Under the pieces are notes generated by a model. That model was not told the origin of the DNA. It made no database searches and worked only from the letters and a program-made list of their open reading frames with translations. This document shows positions 34,093 to 47,571 of a DNA stretch of 64,000 nt, piece by piece. Made by a program: the position numbers and the translations under genes. Location: NCBI RefSeq assembly GCF_000732615.1, contig NZ_JPGL01000016.1, positions 83,167 to 147,166 of the forward strand, given 5' to 3'. Numbering within the stretch: position 1 is the first letter of the stretch; every line of letters begins with the position of its first letter. This DNA comes from Burkholderia paludis (GTDB lineage: Bacteria > Pseudomonadota > Gammaproteobacteria > Burkholderiales > Burkholderiaceae).

Positions 34093-35300
34093 ATGTGCAC
34101 ACGCCGCCGCGCGAAACCCGCTTCGCGTGGCGCGGCCGCCGTCGCGACGGCGCGCCGCGGCGCGGAATCGTCATCGCGTTCGACGGTGCGGCTGCCCGCG
34201 CCGCACTCGCGCGCGACGGCATCGCGGTGCTGTCGCTCGCCGCGCGCGGGCCGGCCCGGCCGCCAGCGGCGGGCACACGGGACGTCACGCGCTTCACGCG
34301 CCAGCTGGCGAGCCTGCTGCAGGCCGGGCTGCCGCTCGCGCCGTCGCTCGAGATGCTCGCGCGCACGCGAGCGCGCGGCGGCCTGCCGCGCATCGCCGCG
34401 GGCCTCGCCCGAGAAATCGTCGGCGGCCGGCGCTTCGCCGAAGCGCTCGCACGCTATCCGTCGCAATTCGGCATGCTGTATCGCCAGTTGATCGAGGTCG
34501 GCGAAGCGTCCGGTTCGCTCGGCATCGTGCTGACGCGAGTCGCGGAGCACCGCGAGCGCGCCGACGCGCAGCAGCGCAAGCTGCGGGCCGCACTCGCCTA
34601 TCCAGCGGCCGTGATCCTGTTCGCGCTCGCGATCTCGGCCGCATTGATGGTGTGGGTCGTGCCGACCTTCCGGCAAATCTTCGACGGCTTCGGTGCCGCA
34701 CTGCCGGCGCCGACCCGCGCGCTGCTCGCGCTGTCCGCCGCCCTGTCGGCGTGGGGCGGCGTGCTCGTTGCCGGGATCGCGGCAGCCGGGCTGGCCGCCC
34801 GTCACGCGCTTCGGCGGTCGGCGGCGCTGCGCCACGAGCTCGCGCGGCATCTGCTGCACGCCCCGTTCGCCGGCAGCGCGCTCGGGCAGTTCGCGGCCGC
34901 GCGCTGGTGCCGCTCGCTTGCGACGCTGCTCGGCGCCGGCGTGCCGCTCGCCGATGCCTTCGCCACGCTCGAGCGCACCGCCGGCCATCCGGTGTTCGCG
35001 CGCGCCACCGTCGACATCGCGGCACGCGTACTGCGCGGCGCTCGCCTCGCGGATGCGATGCAGTCGGCCGGCTGCTTTCCGGACGACGTCGTCCAGCCGA
35101 TCGCCGTGGCCGAGGAAACCGGTACGCTCGATACGATGCTCGCCGATATCGCCGCGCTATGCGAACGCCAGCTCGACACACGTCTCGATGCACTCGGCGC
35201 GCTCGGCGAACCGCTGATCGTGATCGTGCTGGGCGCCCTCGTCGGCGGCCTCGTGATCGCGATGTACCTGCCCATCCTTCAGCTCGGCAACGTGGTGTAG
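34089..35300 (+). CDS. pilC: Type IV pilus inner-membrane platform protein
   Basis: A 403-residue GspF/PilC-family protein that forms the inner-membrane platform on which PilB acts. Two homologous T2SSF domains (about residues 65-190 and 270-390) flank hydrophobic segments near 170-195, 215-245 and 370-400. Motifs such as FTRQLASLLQAGLPL and the second-copy WCRSLATLLGAGVPL mark the repeats. It is coupled to pilB by ATGA and followed by pilD. Confidence 0.92.
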   Translation: MNVHTPPRETRFAWRGRRRDGAPRRGIVIAFDGAAARAALARDGIAVLSLAARGPARPPAAGTRDVTRFTRQLASLLQAGLPLAPSLEMLARTRARGGLPRIAAGLAREIVGGRRFAEALARYPSQFGMLYRQLIEVGEASGSLGIVLTRVAEHRERADAQQRKLRAALAYPAAVILFALAISAALMVWVVPTFRQIFDGFGAALPAPTRALLALSAALSAWGGVLVAGIAAAGLAARHALRRSAALRHELARHLLHAPFAGSALGQFAAARWCRSLATLLGAGVPLADAFATLERTAGHPVFARATVDIAARVLRGARLADAMQSAGCFPDDVVQPIAVAEETGTLDTMLADIAALCERQLDTRLDALGALGEPLIVIVLGALVGGLVIAMYLPILQLGNVV

Positions 35301-35345
35301 CATCGCAACCGATTCTGTCGCCTTTTAGTCCCGACCTTGAGCCTC

Positions 35346-36257
35346 ATGACGCCAGCGCCCCTGTACGCCGTTCCCGATTCGCCCGAGAGCATGCTGCTCG
35401 CGCTGGCGATGCTGCCGCACGCGGTGCAGTATGCGTTCGCGGTCGTCATCGGCCTTTGCGTCGGCAGCTTCCTGAACGTGGTCGTGCACCGGCTGCCCGT
35501 GATGATGCAGCGCGCTTGGCAGGCCGAGATCGCCGAAGCCACGGGCAACGCACGCGCCGCCCCCGACGACGGCTACCCGCCGCGCTACGATCTGTGGCGG
35601 CCGCGCAGCGCATGCCCGCATTGCGGCCACGTGCTGCGCGCGTGGGAAAACATCCCGCTCGTCAGCTACCTGGTGTTGCGCGGACGCTGCCGACGCTGCG
35701 GCCATGCGATCGGCATCCGTTATCCGCTCGTCGAGCTCGTGTGCGCACTGCTCGCCGCCGGCTCGCTCGCGGCGTTCGGCCCGACCGTCGCGGCCCTCGC
35801 CGCCTTCGCTCTGTGCGCCGCGCTGCTCGCGATGAGCGCGATCGACATCCGGACCGGCTATCTGCCCGACTCGATGACGCTGCCGCTCCTCTGGGCCGGG
35901 CTCTTGCTGAACCTCGGCCACACGTTCGTCTCCCTGCGCTCGGCCGTGGTCGGGGCCATGGCCGGCTACCTGTTCCTGTGGTCGATCTACTGGCTGTTCA
36001 AATGGCTGCGCGGCATCGAGGGCATCGGCTTCGGCGACCTGAAGCTGCTCGCCGCGCTCGGCGCCTGGATGGGCTGGGTCGCACTGCCGCAGGTCGTCCT
36101 GTTCGCTGCGGTGACGGGCGCGATCGTCGGGCTCGTCGCAACCTGGCGCGGCCGCATGCGCTTCGAGGAGCCGATTCCATTCGGCCCGTTCCTCGCAGCA
36201 GGCGGCGCCGCGACCCTGTTTTTCGGCACCCCTTTTTATTCGGCGCTCGGAGGCTGA
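35346..36257 (+). CDS. pilD: Prepilin peptidase (type IV leader peptidase)
   Basis: Bifunctional inner-membrane aspartyl protease and N-methyltransferase that processes prepilins. The 303-residue protein has several membrane helices, a cytoplasmic tetracysteine zinc motif (CPHC and CRRC, about residues 93-122), and the two catalytic aspartates in [11 protein letters not shown] and [17 protein letters not shown] used the ATG at 35346; an in-frame TTG at 35337 could add three residues. coaE begins 1 bp after the stop codon. Confidence 0.94.
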   Translation: MTPAPLYAVPDSPESMLLALAMLPHAVQYAFAVVIGLCVGSFLNVVVHRLPVMMQRAWQAEIAEATGNARAAPDDGYPPRYDLWRPRSACPHCGHVLRAWENIPLVSYLVLRGRCRRCGHAIGIRYPLVELVCALLAAGSLAAFGPTVAALAAFALCAALLAMSAIDIRTGYLPDSMTLPLLWAGLLLNLGHTFVSLRSAVVGAMAGYLFLWSIYWLFKWLRGIEGIGFGDLKLLAALGAWMGWVALPQVVLFAAVTGAIVGLVATWRGRMRFEEPIPFGPFLAAGGAATLFFGTPFYSALGG

Positions 36258-36258
36258 C

Positions 36259-36867
36259 ATGTTCGCAGTGGGGCTCACCGGCGGTATCGGCAGCGGCAAG
36301 ACAACCGTCGCCGACCTGTTCGCCGCGCGCGGCGCGTCGCTGGTCGATACCGATCTGATCGCCCATCGCATCACCGCACCGGGCGGCCTGGCGATGCCCG
36401 CGATCGAACACGCATTCGGCCAGGGCTTCGTTGCCGCCGACGGCTCCCTCGACCGCGCGAAGATGCGTGCCCTGATCTTCAGCGACGACGCCGCGCGCCG
36501 GCGCCTCGAAGCGATCACGCATCCGCTGATTCGCGCGGAGACCGATCGCGAAACGCGCGAAGCGCGGGGCCCGTACGTCATGTTCGTCGTGCCGCTGCTG
36601 GTCGAGTCCGGCAACTGGAAGGCGCGCAGCGATCGCGTGCTCGTCGTCGATTGCCCGGTCGAAACGCAGATCGCGCGCGTGATGCGGCGCAACGGCTTCG
36701 CGCGCGAGCAGGTCGAAGCAATCATCGCGAAGCAGGCGACGCGCGAAGACCGTCTCGCCGCCGCCGACGACGTGATCGTCAACGACGCGACGACACCCGA
36801 TGCGCTCGCCGCGCAGGTCGACGCGCTGCACCAACGCTATCTCGGGTTCGCGGCCGCCGCGCCCTGA
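36259..36867 (+). CDS. coaE: Dephospho-CoA kinase
   Basis: Final step of coenzyme A synthesis, phosphorylating dephospho-CoA with ATP. The 202-residue protein has the P-loop GGIGSGKT (residues 8-15) and the conserved [10 protein letters not shown] block. Location after pilD is widely conserved in proteobacteria and reflects genome organisation rather than function. Confidence 0.97.
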   Translation: MFAVGLTGGIGSGKTTVADLFAARGASLVDTDLIAHRITAPGGLAMPAIEHAFGQGFVAADGSLDRAKMRALIFSDDAARRRLEAITHPLIRAETDRETREARGPYVMFVVPLLVESGNWKARSDRVLVVDCPVETQIARVMRRNGFAREQVEAIIAKQATREDRLAAADDVIVNDATTPDALAAQVDALHQRYLGFAAAAP

Positions 36868-36906
36868 GTGTCGGGCGCCATTGCGATGGCGTACGAAATT
36901 GGTGCG

Positions 36907-37732
<826 letters not shown>

Positions 37733-37757
37733 CGGCCGCGTGCCGGATCGCTTTCGT

Positions 37758-37958
37758 ATGACTACCGTTGTGAAATGCCCGTCGTGCGGCGCCGAAGTGC
37801 GCTGGACGCCTGAAAGCCAGTTCAGGCCATTCTGTTCGGCCCGCTGCAAGCAGTTCGACCTCGGCGCGTGGGCCGCGGAAAAGTACCGGATCGGCGGCTC
37901 CTCGGACGAGGGCCCGTCGTCCGAGGAAGAAGGCTCGGACGGCCGCCGCGACAGCTGA
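37758..37958 (+). CDS. yacG: DNA gyrase inhibitor YacG (zinc-binding)
   Basis: A 66-residue zinc-finger protein with ligands Cys7, Cys10, Cys26 and Cys30 in the family pattern CPSC ... RPFCSARC. YacG binds GyrB and inhibits DNA gyrase. An acidic Ser/Glu-rich tail follows. It forms the usual coaE-zapD-yacG group. Confidence 0.93.
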   Translation: MTTVVKCPSCGAEVRWTPESQFRPFCSARCKQFDLGAWAAEKYRIGGSSDEGPSSEEEGSDGRRDS

Positions 37959-37989
37959 GCGGCGCGCAGCGGCGCCCTCCAGTGATATG

Positions 37990-38008
37990 GCCCGCCTTTG
38001 CGGCGGGC
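37990..38008. terminator. Possible weak terminator between yacG and mutT-like gene
   Basis: A 7-bp stem (GCCCGCC / GGCGGGC) with a TTTGC loop lies between two convergent genes. Neither strand has a T-tract after it, so it is a candidate only. Confidence 0.35.
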
Positions 38009-38018
38009 AGCAGCGGCG

Positions 38019-38477
38019 TCAGTTCGACGCGGTTTCCTGCGCGAGCAGTTCGAGCACCGGCAGCGCGGCCGGCAGCAGCGGCGCAACGTCGACAGGCAGC
38101 GCCTGCCACACGAACGCCTGGCCTTCCTTGCTGTGCGGCTCGCCCGTCCAGCCCGTCACCTTGCAGAAATACAGCCGCACGTACGCATGCGGATAGTCGT
38201 GCTCGAGCGTGTGCCAGCGATGGCTCGCCGTGACTTCGATGCCGAGTTCCTCGTGCAGTTCGCGCGCCAGCGCGTCCTCGACGCTTTCGCCGGCCTCCAG
38301 CTTGCCGCCCGGGAACTCCCAGTAACCTTCATACGGCTTGCCCAGCAGCCGTTGCGCGAGCAGATAGCGGCAGCCGCCGGCCGTGCCGTCCGGCTGCACC
38401 ATCACGCCGACCGCGACTTCCGTCACCTTGCGGCCATCCGGCGCACGCACGGCGCCCTGTGCGAGATCCACGCTCAT
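38019..38477 (-). CDS. MutT-like Nudix hydrolase
   Basis: A 152-residue Nudix hydrolase with the complete box at residues 58-80 (GKLEAGESV through REL to EELGI). The sequence fits MutT, the 8-oxo-dGTP diphosphatase that prevents A-to-C transversions, with FPGGKLEAGE and the LAQRLLGKPYEGYWEF region, but substrate cannot be fixed from sequence alone. Its ATG overlaps the stop codon of the DUF815 ATPase gene (ATGA). It is the last gene of the secA-argJ-DUF815-mutT run. Confidence 0.9.
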   Translation of the reverse strand: MSVDLAQGAVRAPDGRKVTEVAVGVMVQPDGTAGGCRYLLAQRLLGKPYEGYWEFPGGKLEAGESVEDALARELHEELGIEVTASHRWHTLEHDYPHAYVRLYFCKVTGWTGEPHSKEGQAFVWQALPVDVAPLLPAALPVLELLAQETASN

Positions 38478-39343
38478 GCCTGCTCCTTGCGCCCCGACCA
38501 GTCACGCGCGAACTGCCACGCGACGCGCCCCGACCGCGAACCGCGCTCGAGTGCCCACACGAGCGCGTCGCCGCGAGCGGTCTCGATTTCGGCTTCCGGG
38601 CAGCCGAAGTGGCGCAGCCAGTGCGCGACGATGTCGAGGTAATCGTCCTGCTTGAACGGATAGAAGCTGACCCACAGACCGAAGCGCTCCGACAGCGAGA
38701 TCTTCTCCTCGACGACTTCGCCGGGGTGAATCTCGCCGTCCGGGAGATGCTTGTAAGTCTCGTTGTCGCTCATGTACTCGGGCAGCAGATGGCGGCGATT
38801 CGACGTCGCGTAGATCAGCACGTTGTCCGACTGCGCGGCGATCGAACCGTCGAGCGCGACCTTCAGCGCCTTGTAACCCGATTCGCCCTCTTCGAACGAC
38901 AGGTCGTCGCAAAACACGATGAAACGCTCGGGACGCTGCGAGATCAGATCGACGATGTCACCGAGATCGTGCAGGTCGTCCTTGTCGACTTCGATCAGGC
39001 GCAGCCCGTCCTTCGCATACGCGTTCAGGCACGCCTTGATCAGCGACGACTTGCCGGTGCCGCGCGCGCCGGTGAGCAGCACGTTGTTGGCCGGCTTCTG
39101 CTGCACGAACTGCCGCGTGTTCTGGTCGATCAACCCTTTCTGGCGATCGATGTTGTGCAGATCGCCGAGCGTGATCGAAGACACGGCCGGCACCGGCTGC
39201 AGGTAGCCGCGCCCCTGGCGCTTACGCCAGCGGAAAGCATGCGCGGCGTTCCAGTCGACGGCCGCCGGCGCGGGCGGCAGCATCCCTTCGAGGCGGCCGA
39301 GCAGCGCTTCGGCCCGCGTCAGAAATTGTTCGAGCTTGTCCAT
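38474..39343 (-). CDS. DUF815 AAA-like ATPase
   Basis: A 289-residue P-loop ATPase of the DUF815 family. Walker A is GARGTGKSS (residues 92-100), and the Walker B region is RFIVFCDDLSFEEGE; IYATSNRRHLLPEY matches a sensor-1 motif. The biochemical role is unknown. It follows argJ by 19 bp and is coupled to the mutT-like gene by a four-base overlap. Confidence 0.88.
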   Translation of the reverse strand: MDKLEQFLTRAEALLGRLEGMLPPAPAAVDWNAAHAFRWRKRQGRGYLQPVPAVSSITLGDLHNIDRQKGLIDQNTRQFVQQKPANNVLLTGARGTGKSSLIKACLNAYAKDGLRLIEVDKDDLHDLGDIVDLISQRPERFIVFCDDLSFEEGESGYKALKVALDGSIAAQSDNVLIYATSNRRHLLPEYMSDNETYKHLPDGEIHPGEVVEEKISLSERFGLWVSFYPFKQDDYLDIVAHWLRHFGCPEAEIETARGDALVWALERGSRSGRVAWQFARDWSGRKEQA

Positions 39344-39362
39344 GTCGTTCGGGCGCTCCGGC

Positions 39363-40604
39363 TCAGGAGCGGTAATCCGCGTTGATGCTCACGTAATCGT
39401 GCGACAGGTCGCACGTCCAGACGGTGGCCTGCGCGTCGCCGCGGCCGAGCAGCACGCGAATCGTGATTTCGCTCTGCTTCATCACGCGCTGGCCGTCCTC
39501 TTCCTGGTAGGCCGGATTGCGGCCGCCCGCCTTCGCGACGAGCACGTCGTCGAGATAGAGGTCGATCTTGCCGACGTCGAGATCCGTGACGCCCGCGTAG
39601 CCGATCGCCGCGAGAATCCGGCCGAGGTTGGGGTCGGATGCATAGAAAGCCGTCTTCACGAGCGGCGAATGGCCGATCGCGTACGCGATCTGGCGGCATT
39701 CGGCGACGTTCTTGCCGCCCTCGACCTGCACCGTCATGAATTTCGTCGCACCTTCGCCATCGCGGACGATCAATTGCGACAGCACCTGCGCGACTTCCGT
39801 CACCGCATCGCGCAGCGCCGCATAGGCCGGCGAATCGGTCGACGTGATCGCCGGCAGCGTGCTCTTGCCCGACGCGATCAGGATGAACGAGTCGTTCGTC
39901 GACGTATCGCCGTCGATCGTGATGCAGTTGAACGAACGGTCGGCGACTTCCTTCACGAGCGTGTCGAGCACCGGCTGAGCGACGTTCGCGTCGAACGCAA
40001 GGAAACCGAGCATCGTGGCCATGTTCGGCTTGATCATGCCCGCGCCCTTGCTGACGCCCGTCAGCGTGACCGTGTGGCCGTCGATCGTCACCTGGCGCGA
40101 AGCGGCCTTCGGCAGCGTATCGGTCGTCATGATCGCCTGCGCGGCATCGAACCAGTTCGCGGCCTTGCGGTTCGCGAGCGCGGCCGGCAAGCCGGCCTTC
40201 AGGCGATCGATCGGCAGCGGCTCGAGAATCACGCCGGTCGAGAACGGCAGCACCTGCGCCGGCTCGATGCCCGCGAGGCGCGCGAGTTCCGTGCAGGTCT
40301 CGCGTGCGTTCACGAGGCCCGGCTCGCCGGTGCCCGCGTTCGCGTTACCCGTGTTCACGACGAGCGCGCGAATGCCCGCGCCGCCCGCGCGCACCTTCGC
40401 CAGATGCTCGCGGCAGACGATGACCGGCGCCGCGCAGAAGCGGTTTTCGGTAAACACGCCCGCGACCGTCGCGCCCTCGTCGACGGAGATGACCAGCACG
40501 TCCTTGCGATTCGGCTTGCGGATGTTCGCTTCCGCCCAGCCGAGCGTGACGCCGGCGACGGGATGCAGTTGGGCGGGATCGATCGACGGAAAATTGACAG
40601 CCAT
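39363..40604 (-). CDS. argJ: Bifunctional glutamate N-acetyltransferase / N-acetylglutamate synthase (ArgJ)
   Basis: Transfers the acetyl group from N-acetylornithine to glutamate in cyclic arginine synthesis, and may also use acetyl-CoA. The 413-residue precursor self-cleaves between Ala196 and Thr197 in KPNMATML; Thr197 becomes the N-terminal nucleophile of the beta chain. The start ATG at 40604 is the first consistent with family length. It lies 144 bp downstream of secA and may be co-transcribed with it. Confidence 0.96.
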   Translation of the reverse strand: MAVNFPSIDPAQLHPVAGVTLGWAEANIRKPNRKDVLVISVDEGATVAGVFTENRFCAAPVIVCREHLAKVRAGGAGIRALVVNTGNANAGTGEPGLVNARETCTELARLAGIEPAQVLPFSTGVILEPLPIDRLKAGLPAALANRKAANWFDAAQAIMTTDTLPKAASRQVTIDGHTVTLTGVSKGAGMIKPNMATMLGFLAFDANVAQPVLDTLVKEVADRSFNCITIDGDTSTNDSFILIASGKSTLPAITSTDSPAYAALRDAVTEVAQVLSQLIVRDGEGATKFMTVQVEGGKNVAECRQIAYAIGHSPLVKTAFYASDPNLGRILAAIGYAGVTDLDVGKIDLYLDDVLVAKAGGRNPAYQEEDGQRVMKQSEITIRVLLGRGDAQATVWTCDLSHDYVSINADYRS

Positions 40605-40748
40605 GGGGCACACCTGCCGGATGGAAAATGCCGGCACACGCCGGCATCGATTGGAAGAACCGGCGGCCGCACGCGCGGGCCGCCGCAACTCACATCACTC
40701 ACTCGAAGCTGCGAACGAAGCGGCACGCGTGACGCGCGCCGCCGCCGA

Positions 40749-43547
<2,799 letters not shown>

Positions 43548-43804
43548 CGGATCGGATCCTGCGTCGCAGCACCGGCGCCCGGCGCGTATTGCGCGCCCCG
43601 GCGCCCGAGCCTCGGCGGCTTAGCGAATTAGTGGACTCAAACGTCGAATTTTAGCACGCGGGAAAGCATGCGCCCGAGTCTCGGCCGGACCGGCATTGCG
43701 CGCCGACAGCCGGGCGCATGGGGCGAAAGCCGCCCGTGCGCGGGCCGGCGCGGGTACAATCGGCGTCAACCGTCCGCGCGCGTGCGCGCCCGAAGAATGT
43801 CTCG

Positions 43805-44281
43805 ATGAACCGATTTTCCAAGCGTTTCGGCCCGCTCGCCGCGTATCGCCCGCAACCCGTGTCCGAGGTGCTCAATCGCACGGACGCGTTCGCGGCGCTG
43901 CGCGCCGGTGTCGAACAGGTCGCGTCGCTGCAGCGCGATCTTGCCGCGCTCCTGCCCGACTATCTGGCGAATCACGTCGAACCCGGCTTCGTGAAGGACG
44001 GCACCCTGACCCTCTTTGCCGCGCACAACGCGCTGGCCGCGCGGCTGCGACAGGTCGAGCCGCGGCTGCTCGGCGATCTGCAGAAGCGCGGCTGGCCGGT
44101 CTCGACGCTGCGCGTGCGCGTGCGCCCGAAGGATGCGCCGGAGCCGCCGCACGTGAAACAGGCGCGGATGACGTCGGTCGGCGCGGCCGCGCTGCGCGAC
44201 CTGGCCGATCACCTCGAACCGTCGCCGCTGCAAGCCGCGCTCGCGCGGATGGCGGCACGGCATGGCGCGAAACCGCGCTGA
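43805..44281 (+). CDS. DUF721/DciA-like protein
   Basis: A 158-residue basic protein of the DUF721 family. The domain spans about residues 10-105 (VSEVLNRTDAFAALRAGV then LFAAHNALAARLRQVEPRLL). DciA-type DUF721 proteins help load the replicative helicase DnaB in bacteria lacking DnaC, so that is the most likely role, inferred from family. It lies divergently from secA, a position typical of the family, and is convergent with lpxC. The ATG at 43805 was preferred over a longer frame that has no family similarity. Confidence 0.82.
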   Translation: MNRFSKRFGPLAAYRPQPVSEVLNRTDAFAALRAGVEQVASLQRDLAALLPDYLANHVEPGFVKDGTLTLFAAHNALAARLRQVEPRLLGDLQKRGWPVSTLRVRVRPKDAPEPPHVKQARMTSVGAAALRDLADHLEPSPLQAALARMAARHGAKPR

Positions 44282-44310
44282 GCCGGCGCCCGCGCCGGCA
44301 TCGCCCGGCC

Positions 44311-44341
44311 AATAAAAAAGCGGCCCGAGGGCCGCTTTTTT
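44311..44341. terminator. Bidirectional terminator between DUF721 gene and lpxC
   Basis: Stem AAAAAAGCGGCCC / GGGCCGCTTTTTT with a very short loop and symmetric A/T flanks serves both convergent genes. Confidence 0.93.
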
Positions 44342-44359
44342 GCTTGCGCCGAACGCCGG

Positions 44360-45277
44360 TCAGGCGAAGGCCGTCTGCATGTCGAACGCAAAGCCCTTCG
44401 GCGCGGCCTGCGAATCGTCGAACGTGACGATCTCGTACGCATCCTCGTGCGCGAGCAGTTCGCGCAGCAGCGCGTTGTTCAGTCCGTGGCCCGATTTGTA
44501 CGCCGTATACGACGCCAGCAGCGGATGACCGATCACGTACAGGTCGCCGATCGCATCGAGCATCTTGTGCTTCACGAATTCGTCGTCGTAGCGCAGCCCG
44601 TCGTTGTTCAGGATGCGGTACTCGTCGAGCACGATCGCGTTTTCCATGCTGCCGCCGCGGGCGAGACCCATCTCGCGCAGCATCTCGGCCTCATGCGCGA
44701 AACCGAACGTGCGCGCGCGCGCAATCTCGCGCACGTACGACGTATTCGCGAAATCGACCTCGAGTTCCTGGCCGGTCTTGTCGACGGCCGGGTGGCGGAA
44801 GTCGATCGAGAACTTCAGCTTGAAACCGAAGTACGGATCGAGACGCGCGAATTTGTCGCCGTCGCGGATCTCGACCGTCTTCTTCACCTTGATGAAGCGC
44901 TTCGGCGCGTTCTGCTCCTCGATCCCGGCGGACTGGATCAGGAACACGAAGGTCGCCGCGCTGCCGTCCATGATCGGGATTTCCTCGGCCGTCACGTCGA
45001 CATAGAGATTGTCGATGCCCAGGCCGGCACACGCCGACATCAGGTGCTCGACGGTCGAGACGCGCACGCCATCCTTCTGCAGCACCGACGCGAGCCGCGT
45101 GTCGCCGATCGACGTCGCCGCGGCGGGAATGTCGACGGGCGTGGGAAGGTCGACGCGCGAAAAGACGATGCCCGTGCCCGGCGCGGCGGGACGGAGCGTC
45201 AGCTCGATCTTGCGGCCCGAGTGGACACCGATCCCCACGGTCTTCACGATGGATTTGATGGTGCGCTGCTTCAGCAT
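44360..45277 (-). CDS. lpxC: UDP-3-O-acyl-N-acetylglucosamine deacetylase
   Basis: Zinc deacetylase that performs the committed step of lipid A synthesis. The 305-residue protein has the zinc ligands His78 (STVEHLMSA), His237 and Asp241 ([15 protein letters not shown]), with catalytic His264 in [11 protein letters not shown] chose the ATG at 45277, which gives the LpxC start [21 protein letters not shown] perfect TATAAT lies 56 bp upstream. The gene closes the dcw region, as in E. coli, but a peroxiredoxin gene is inserted between it and ftsZ. Confidence 0.97.
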   Translation of the reverse strand: MLKQRTIKSIVKTVGIGVHSGRKIELTLRPAAPGTGIVFSRVDLPTPVDIPAAATSIGDTRLASVLQKDGVRVSTVEHLMSACAGLGIDNLYVDVTAEEIPIMDGSAATFVFLIQSAGIEEQNAPKRFIKVKKTVEIRDGDKFARLDPYFGFKLKFSIDFRHPAVDKTGQELEVDFANTSYVREIARARTFGFAHEAEMLREMGLARGGSMENAIVLDEYRILNNDGLRYDDEFVKHKMLDAIGDLYVIGHPLLASYTAYKSGHGLNNALLRELLAHEDAYEIVTFDDSQAAPKGFAFDMQTAFA

Positions 45278-45332
45278 GGTGTTCTTCGTCGTGATTGAAG
45301 AATTCAATCAGGAGTTATATTCGATAGGAGGG

Positions 45333-45338
45333 ATTATA
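45333..45338 (-). promoter_or_regulatory. Putative lpxC -10 element
   Basis: A perfect minus-strand TATAAT in an AT-rich stretch 56 bp upstream of the lpxC start. No convincing -35 is present at 16-18 bp. Confidence 0.5.
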
Positions 45339-45412
45339 GCGTAATTCCCTATTCAGCGCAGTTTGAAACTGCGTATCAATCTGTTTCAGCCGTTTACCCT
45401 GGCGAATACGGG

Positions 45413-45457
45413 ACGGGCCGATGCCCGGAACGGAGGCGTTTCCGGTCATCGGCCCGT
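45413..45457. other. Long inverted repeat between peroxiredoxin gene and lpxC
   Basis: An 11-bp perfect outer arm (ACGGGCCGATG / CATCGGCCCGT), one mismatch, then a 6-bp inner arm (CCGGAA / TTCCGG), give an almost perfect 18-position hairpin around a 9-nt loop. No T-tract follows on either strand. It could terminate the peroxiredoxin transcript with help from Rho, stabilise its 3' end, or bind a protein. Confidence 0.75.
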
Positions 45458-45518
45458 GTTACAACTGCCCCGAAGGCCGGTGAGCAGCGTTGCCGGCAGG
45501 CAACGGCGCACCGCACGA

Positions 45519-46025
45519 TCAGGACGTCAACGTCGCGAGAACACTCGCCGCATCGCTCACTTCGAATTTGCCCGGCGCCTCGACGGCCAGCGTCTTGACC
45601 ACACCGCCGTCAATCACCATCGCGTAGCGCAGGGAACGAATTCCCATGCCACGCGCGGACAAATCCTGCGTCAGCCCCAGCGCATGAGTGAAAGCCGCGC
45701 TGCCGTCCGCCATCATGCGCACCTTGCCCGCGGTGTGCAGATCACGTCCCCATGCGCCCATCACGAATGCGTCGTTGACGGACACGCACCAGATCTCGTC
45801 GATGCCCGCCGAGCGCAGCTGCTCGGCGTGTTCGACGTAGCCCGGCACATGCTGCGCGGAGCAGGTCGGCGTGAAAGCGCCCGGCAATCCGAAGATCACC
45901 ACCCGCTTCCCCGCAACCTGGTCGCGCACGCTGAAGGCATTCGGCCCCAGCGTGCACCCTTCGCGCGCGTCGTCGATGAATTCGAACAATTGCGCGTCGG
46001 GCAGCGCGTCGCCCACTTGAATCAT
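45519..46025 (-). CDS. Prx5-type peroxiredoxin
   Basis: A 168-residue thiol peroxidase of the AhpC/TSA superfamily, Prx5-like. The peroxidatic Cys55 lies in GLPGAFTPTCSAQHVPGY, with the conserved Thr and Arg of the active site. A further cysteine at position 80 (IDEIWCVSVND) and one at 24 are possible resolving or glutathionylated residues. It lies between ftsZ and lpxC, 188 bp after ftsZ, where E. coli has no such gene. Its own promoter is not evident. Confidence 0.92.
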   Translation of the reverse strand: MIQVGDALPDAQLFEFIDDAREGCTLGPNAFSVRDQVAGKRVVIFGLPGAFTPTCSAQHVPGYVEHAEQLRSAGIDEIWCVSVNDAFVMGAWGRDLHTAGKVRMMADGSAAFTHALGLTQDLSARGMGIRSLRYAMVIDGGVVKTLAVEAPGKFEVSDAASVLATLTS

Positions 46026-46213
46026 GGCTGGTCCCTCATAGCGATACGGTTTTTCAGCGTGTTGCGGACAGCACGGCCCATCCCGCCTCGCACGAGCGAA
46101 GAGGGCACGTTTCCCGGCCCGGCGTCGCTGCCGACGCGGCCTGTCGTGGTCCGTAGCATCCGTCACGCCGGCGATACCGCGGCAGTCTCGCCGCGGCTTC
46201 GCCTGTGTTTGCG

Positions 46214-47410
46214 TCAGTCAGCCTGCTTGCGCAGGAATGCCGGGATGTCGTACGTGTCGACACCCTTCTCCTGCAGCGCCTGCACGTGCGATGCCGCGGT
46301 TTCGCGCGAATTGCGCCACACCGCCGGCGTATCGAGCGCGCCGTAGTCGGCCGTGCTGACGTGATGCGTCGGGGCATAGCCGTGCGAGACCGCGCTGACC
46401 GGCTGGTTGTCCGTACCCGTGCGCAGCAGCGTCATCGGTGCCGACTGCTGCTTCTTCGCCGCACGGCCCAGACCCGTCGCCACGACCGTCACGCGCAGTG
46501 CATCGCCCATCGCATCGTCGTACACCGCACCGAAGATCACGGTCGCGTCTTCCGCCGCGTAGCTCTTGATCGTGTTCATCACTTCGCGCGTTTCCGACAG
46601 GCGCAGCGAACGGCTCGACGTGATGTTGACCAGCACGCCGCGCGCACCCGACAGATCGACGCCTTCGAGCAGCGGGCTCGCCACGGCCTGTTCCGCCGCG
46701 AGGCGTGCGCGATCGACGCCGGCAACCGTCGCCGTGCCCATCATCGCCTTGCCCTGCTCGCCCATCACCGTCTTCACGTCTTCGAAGTCGACGTTCACGA
46801 GGCCATCGACGTTGATGATTTCCGCGATGCCGGCCACTGCGTTGTTCAACACGTCGTCCGCGCACTGGAAGCACTTGTCCATCTCGGCATCGTCGCCCAT
46901 CACGTCGAACAGCTTGTCGTTCAGAACGACGATCAGCGAGTCGACGTGATCCTCCAGTTGCTGCGAGCCGGCTTCGGCGACGCGCATGCGCTTGCCGCCT
47001 TCGAACTCGAACGGCTTGCTGACGACACCCACCGTCAGGATGCCCATCTCTTTCGCGATCTGCGCGACCACCGGCGCTGCGCCCGTGCCCGTGCCGCCGC
47101 CCATGCCGGCCGTGATGAAGACCATGTGCGCGCCACGCAGCGCGTCGGCGATGCGCTCGCGCGCTTCTTCCGCTGCCGCACGGCCCATTTCCGGCTTCGC
47201 ACCGGCGCCGAGGCCCGTGTTGCCGAGCTGGATCACCGACGATGCGCGCGAACGCGACAGCGCCTGCGCATCCGTGTTCATCACGATGAAGTCGACGCCC
47301 TGCACGCCGCGGTTGATCATGTGCTGGACGGCATTGCCGCCAGCGCCGCCAACGCCCACCACCTTGATGATGGTGCCGTTGGTTTCGGTTTCCAGCATTT
47401 CGAATTCCAT
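46214..47410 (-). CDS. ftsZ: Cell division protein FtsZ
   Basis: Tubulin-like GTPase that forms the Z-ring. The 398-residue protein has the tubulin signature GGGTGTG at residues 104-110, the T7 loop (synergy region) and the C-terminal peptide DIPAFLRKQAD that binds FtsA, ZipA and other partners. The start ATG has a GGAGG ribosome binding site. It is the last cell-division gene of the dcw cluster, 189 bp after ftsA. ZapD, a bundler of FtsZ, is encoded at 36977. Confidence 0.98.
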   Translation of the reverse strand: MEFEMLETETNGTIIKVVGVGGAGGNAVQHMINRGVQGVDFIVMNTDAQALSRSRASSVIQLGNTGLGAGAKPEMGRAAAEEARERIADALRGAHMVFITAGMGGGTGTGAAPVVAQIAKEMGILTVGVVSKPFEFEGGKRMRVAEAGSQQLEDHVDSLIVVLNDKLFDVMGDDAEMDKCFQCADDVLNNAVAGIAEIINVDGLVNVDFEDVKTVMGEQGKAMMGTATVAGVDRARLAAEQAVASPLLEGVDLSGARGVLVNITSSRSLRLSETREVMNTIKSYAAEDATVIFGAVYDDAMGDALRVTVVATGLGRAAKKQQSAPMTLLRTGTDNQPVSAVSHGYAPTHHVSTADYGALDTPAVWRNSRETAASHVQALQEKGVDTYDIPAFLRKQAD

Positions 47411-47571
47411 TGTTGCCTCCGTCAAGAGAAATACTGCTACTCGGCCGTTATTCGGCAGGAGATCGGGCAACCCCCTGTCGCGCGCCAGCCGCCGGCACCG
47501 GCGCGAATTTCGATTCGGTTCTTCCTCGGAAAACGCCGGGCCGTCCCGGGCTTTCCCGCCCCCGGGGGGCT

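Noticed and set aside
37990..38008. Hairpin as a confident terminator
   Set aside because: The stem is short and lacks a T-tract on both strands, so it is listed only as a weak candidate.
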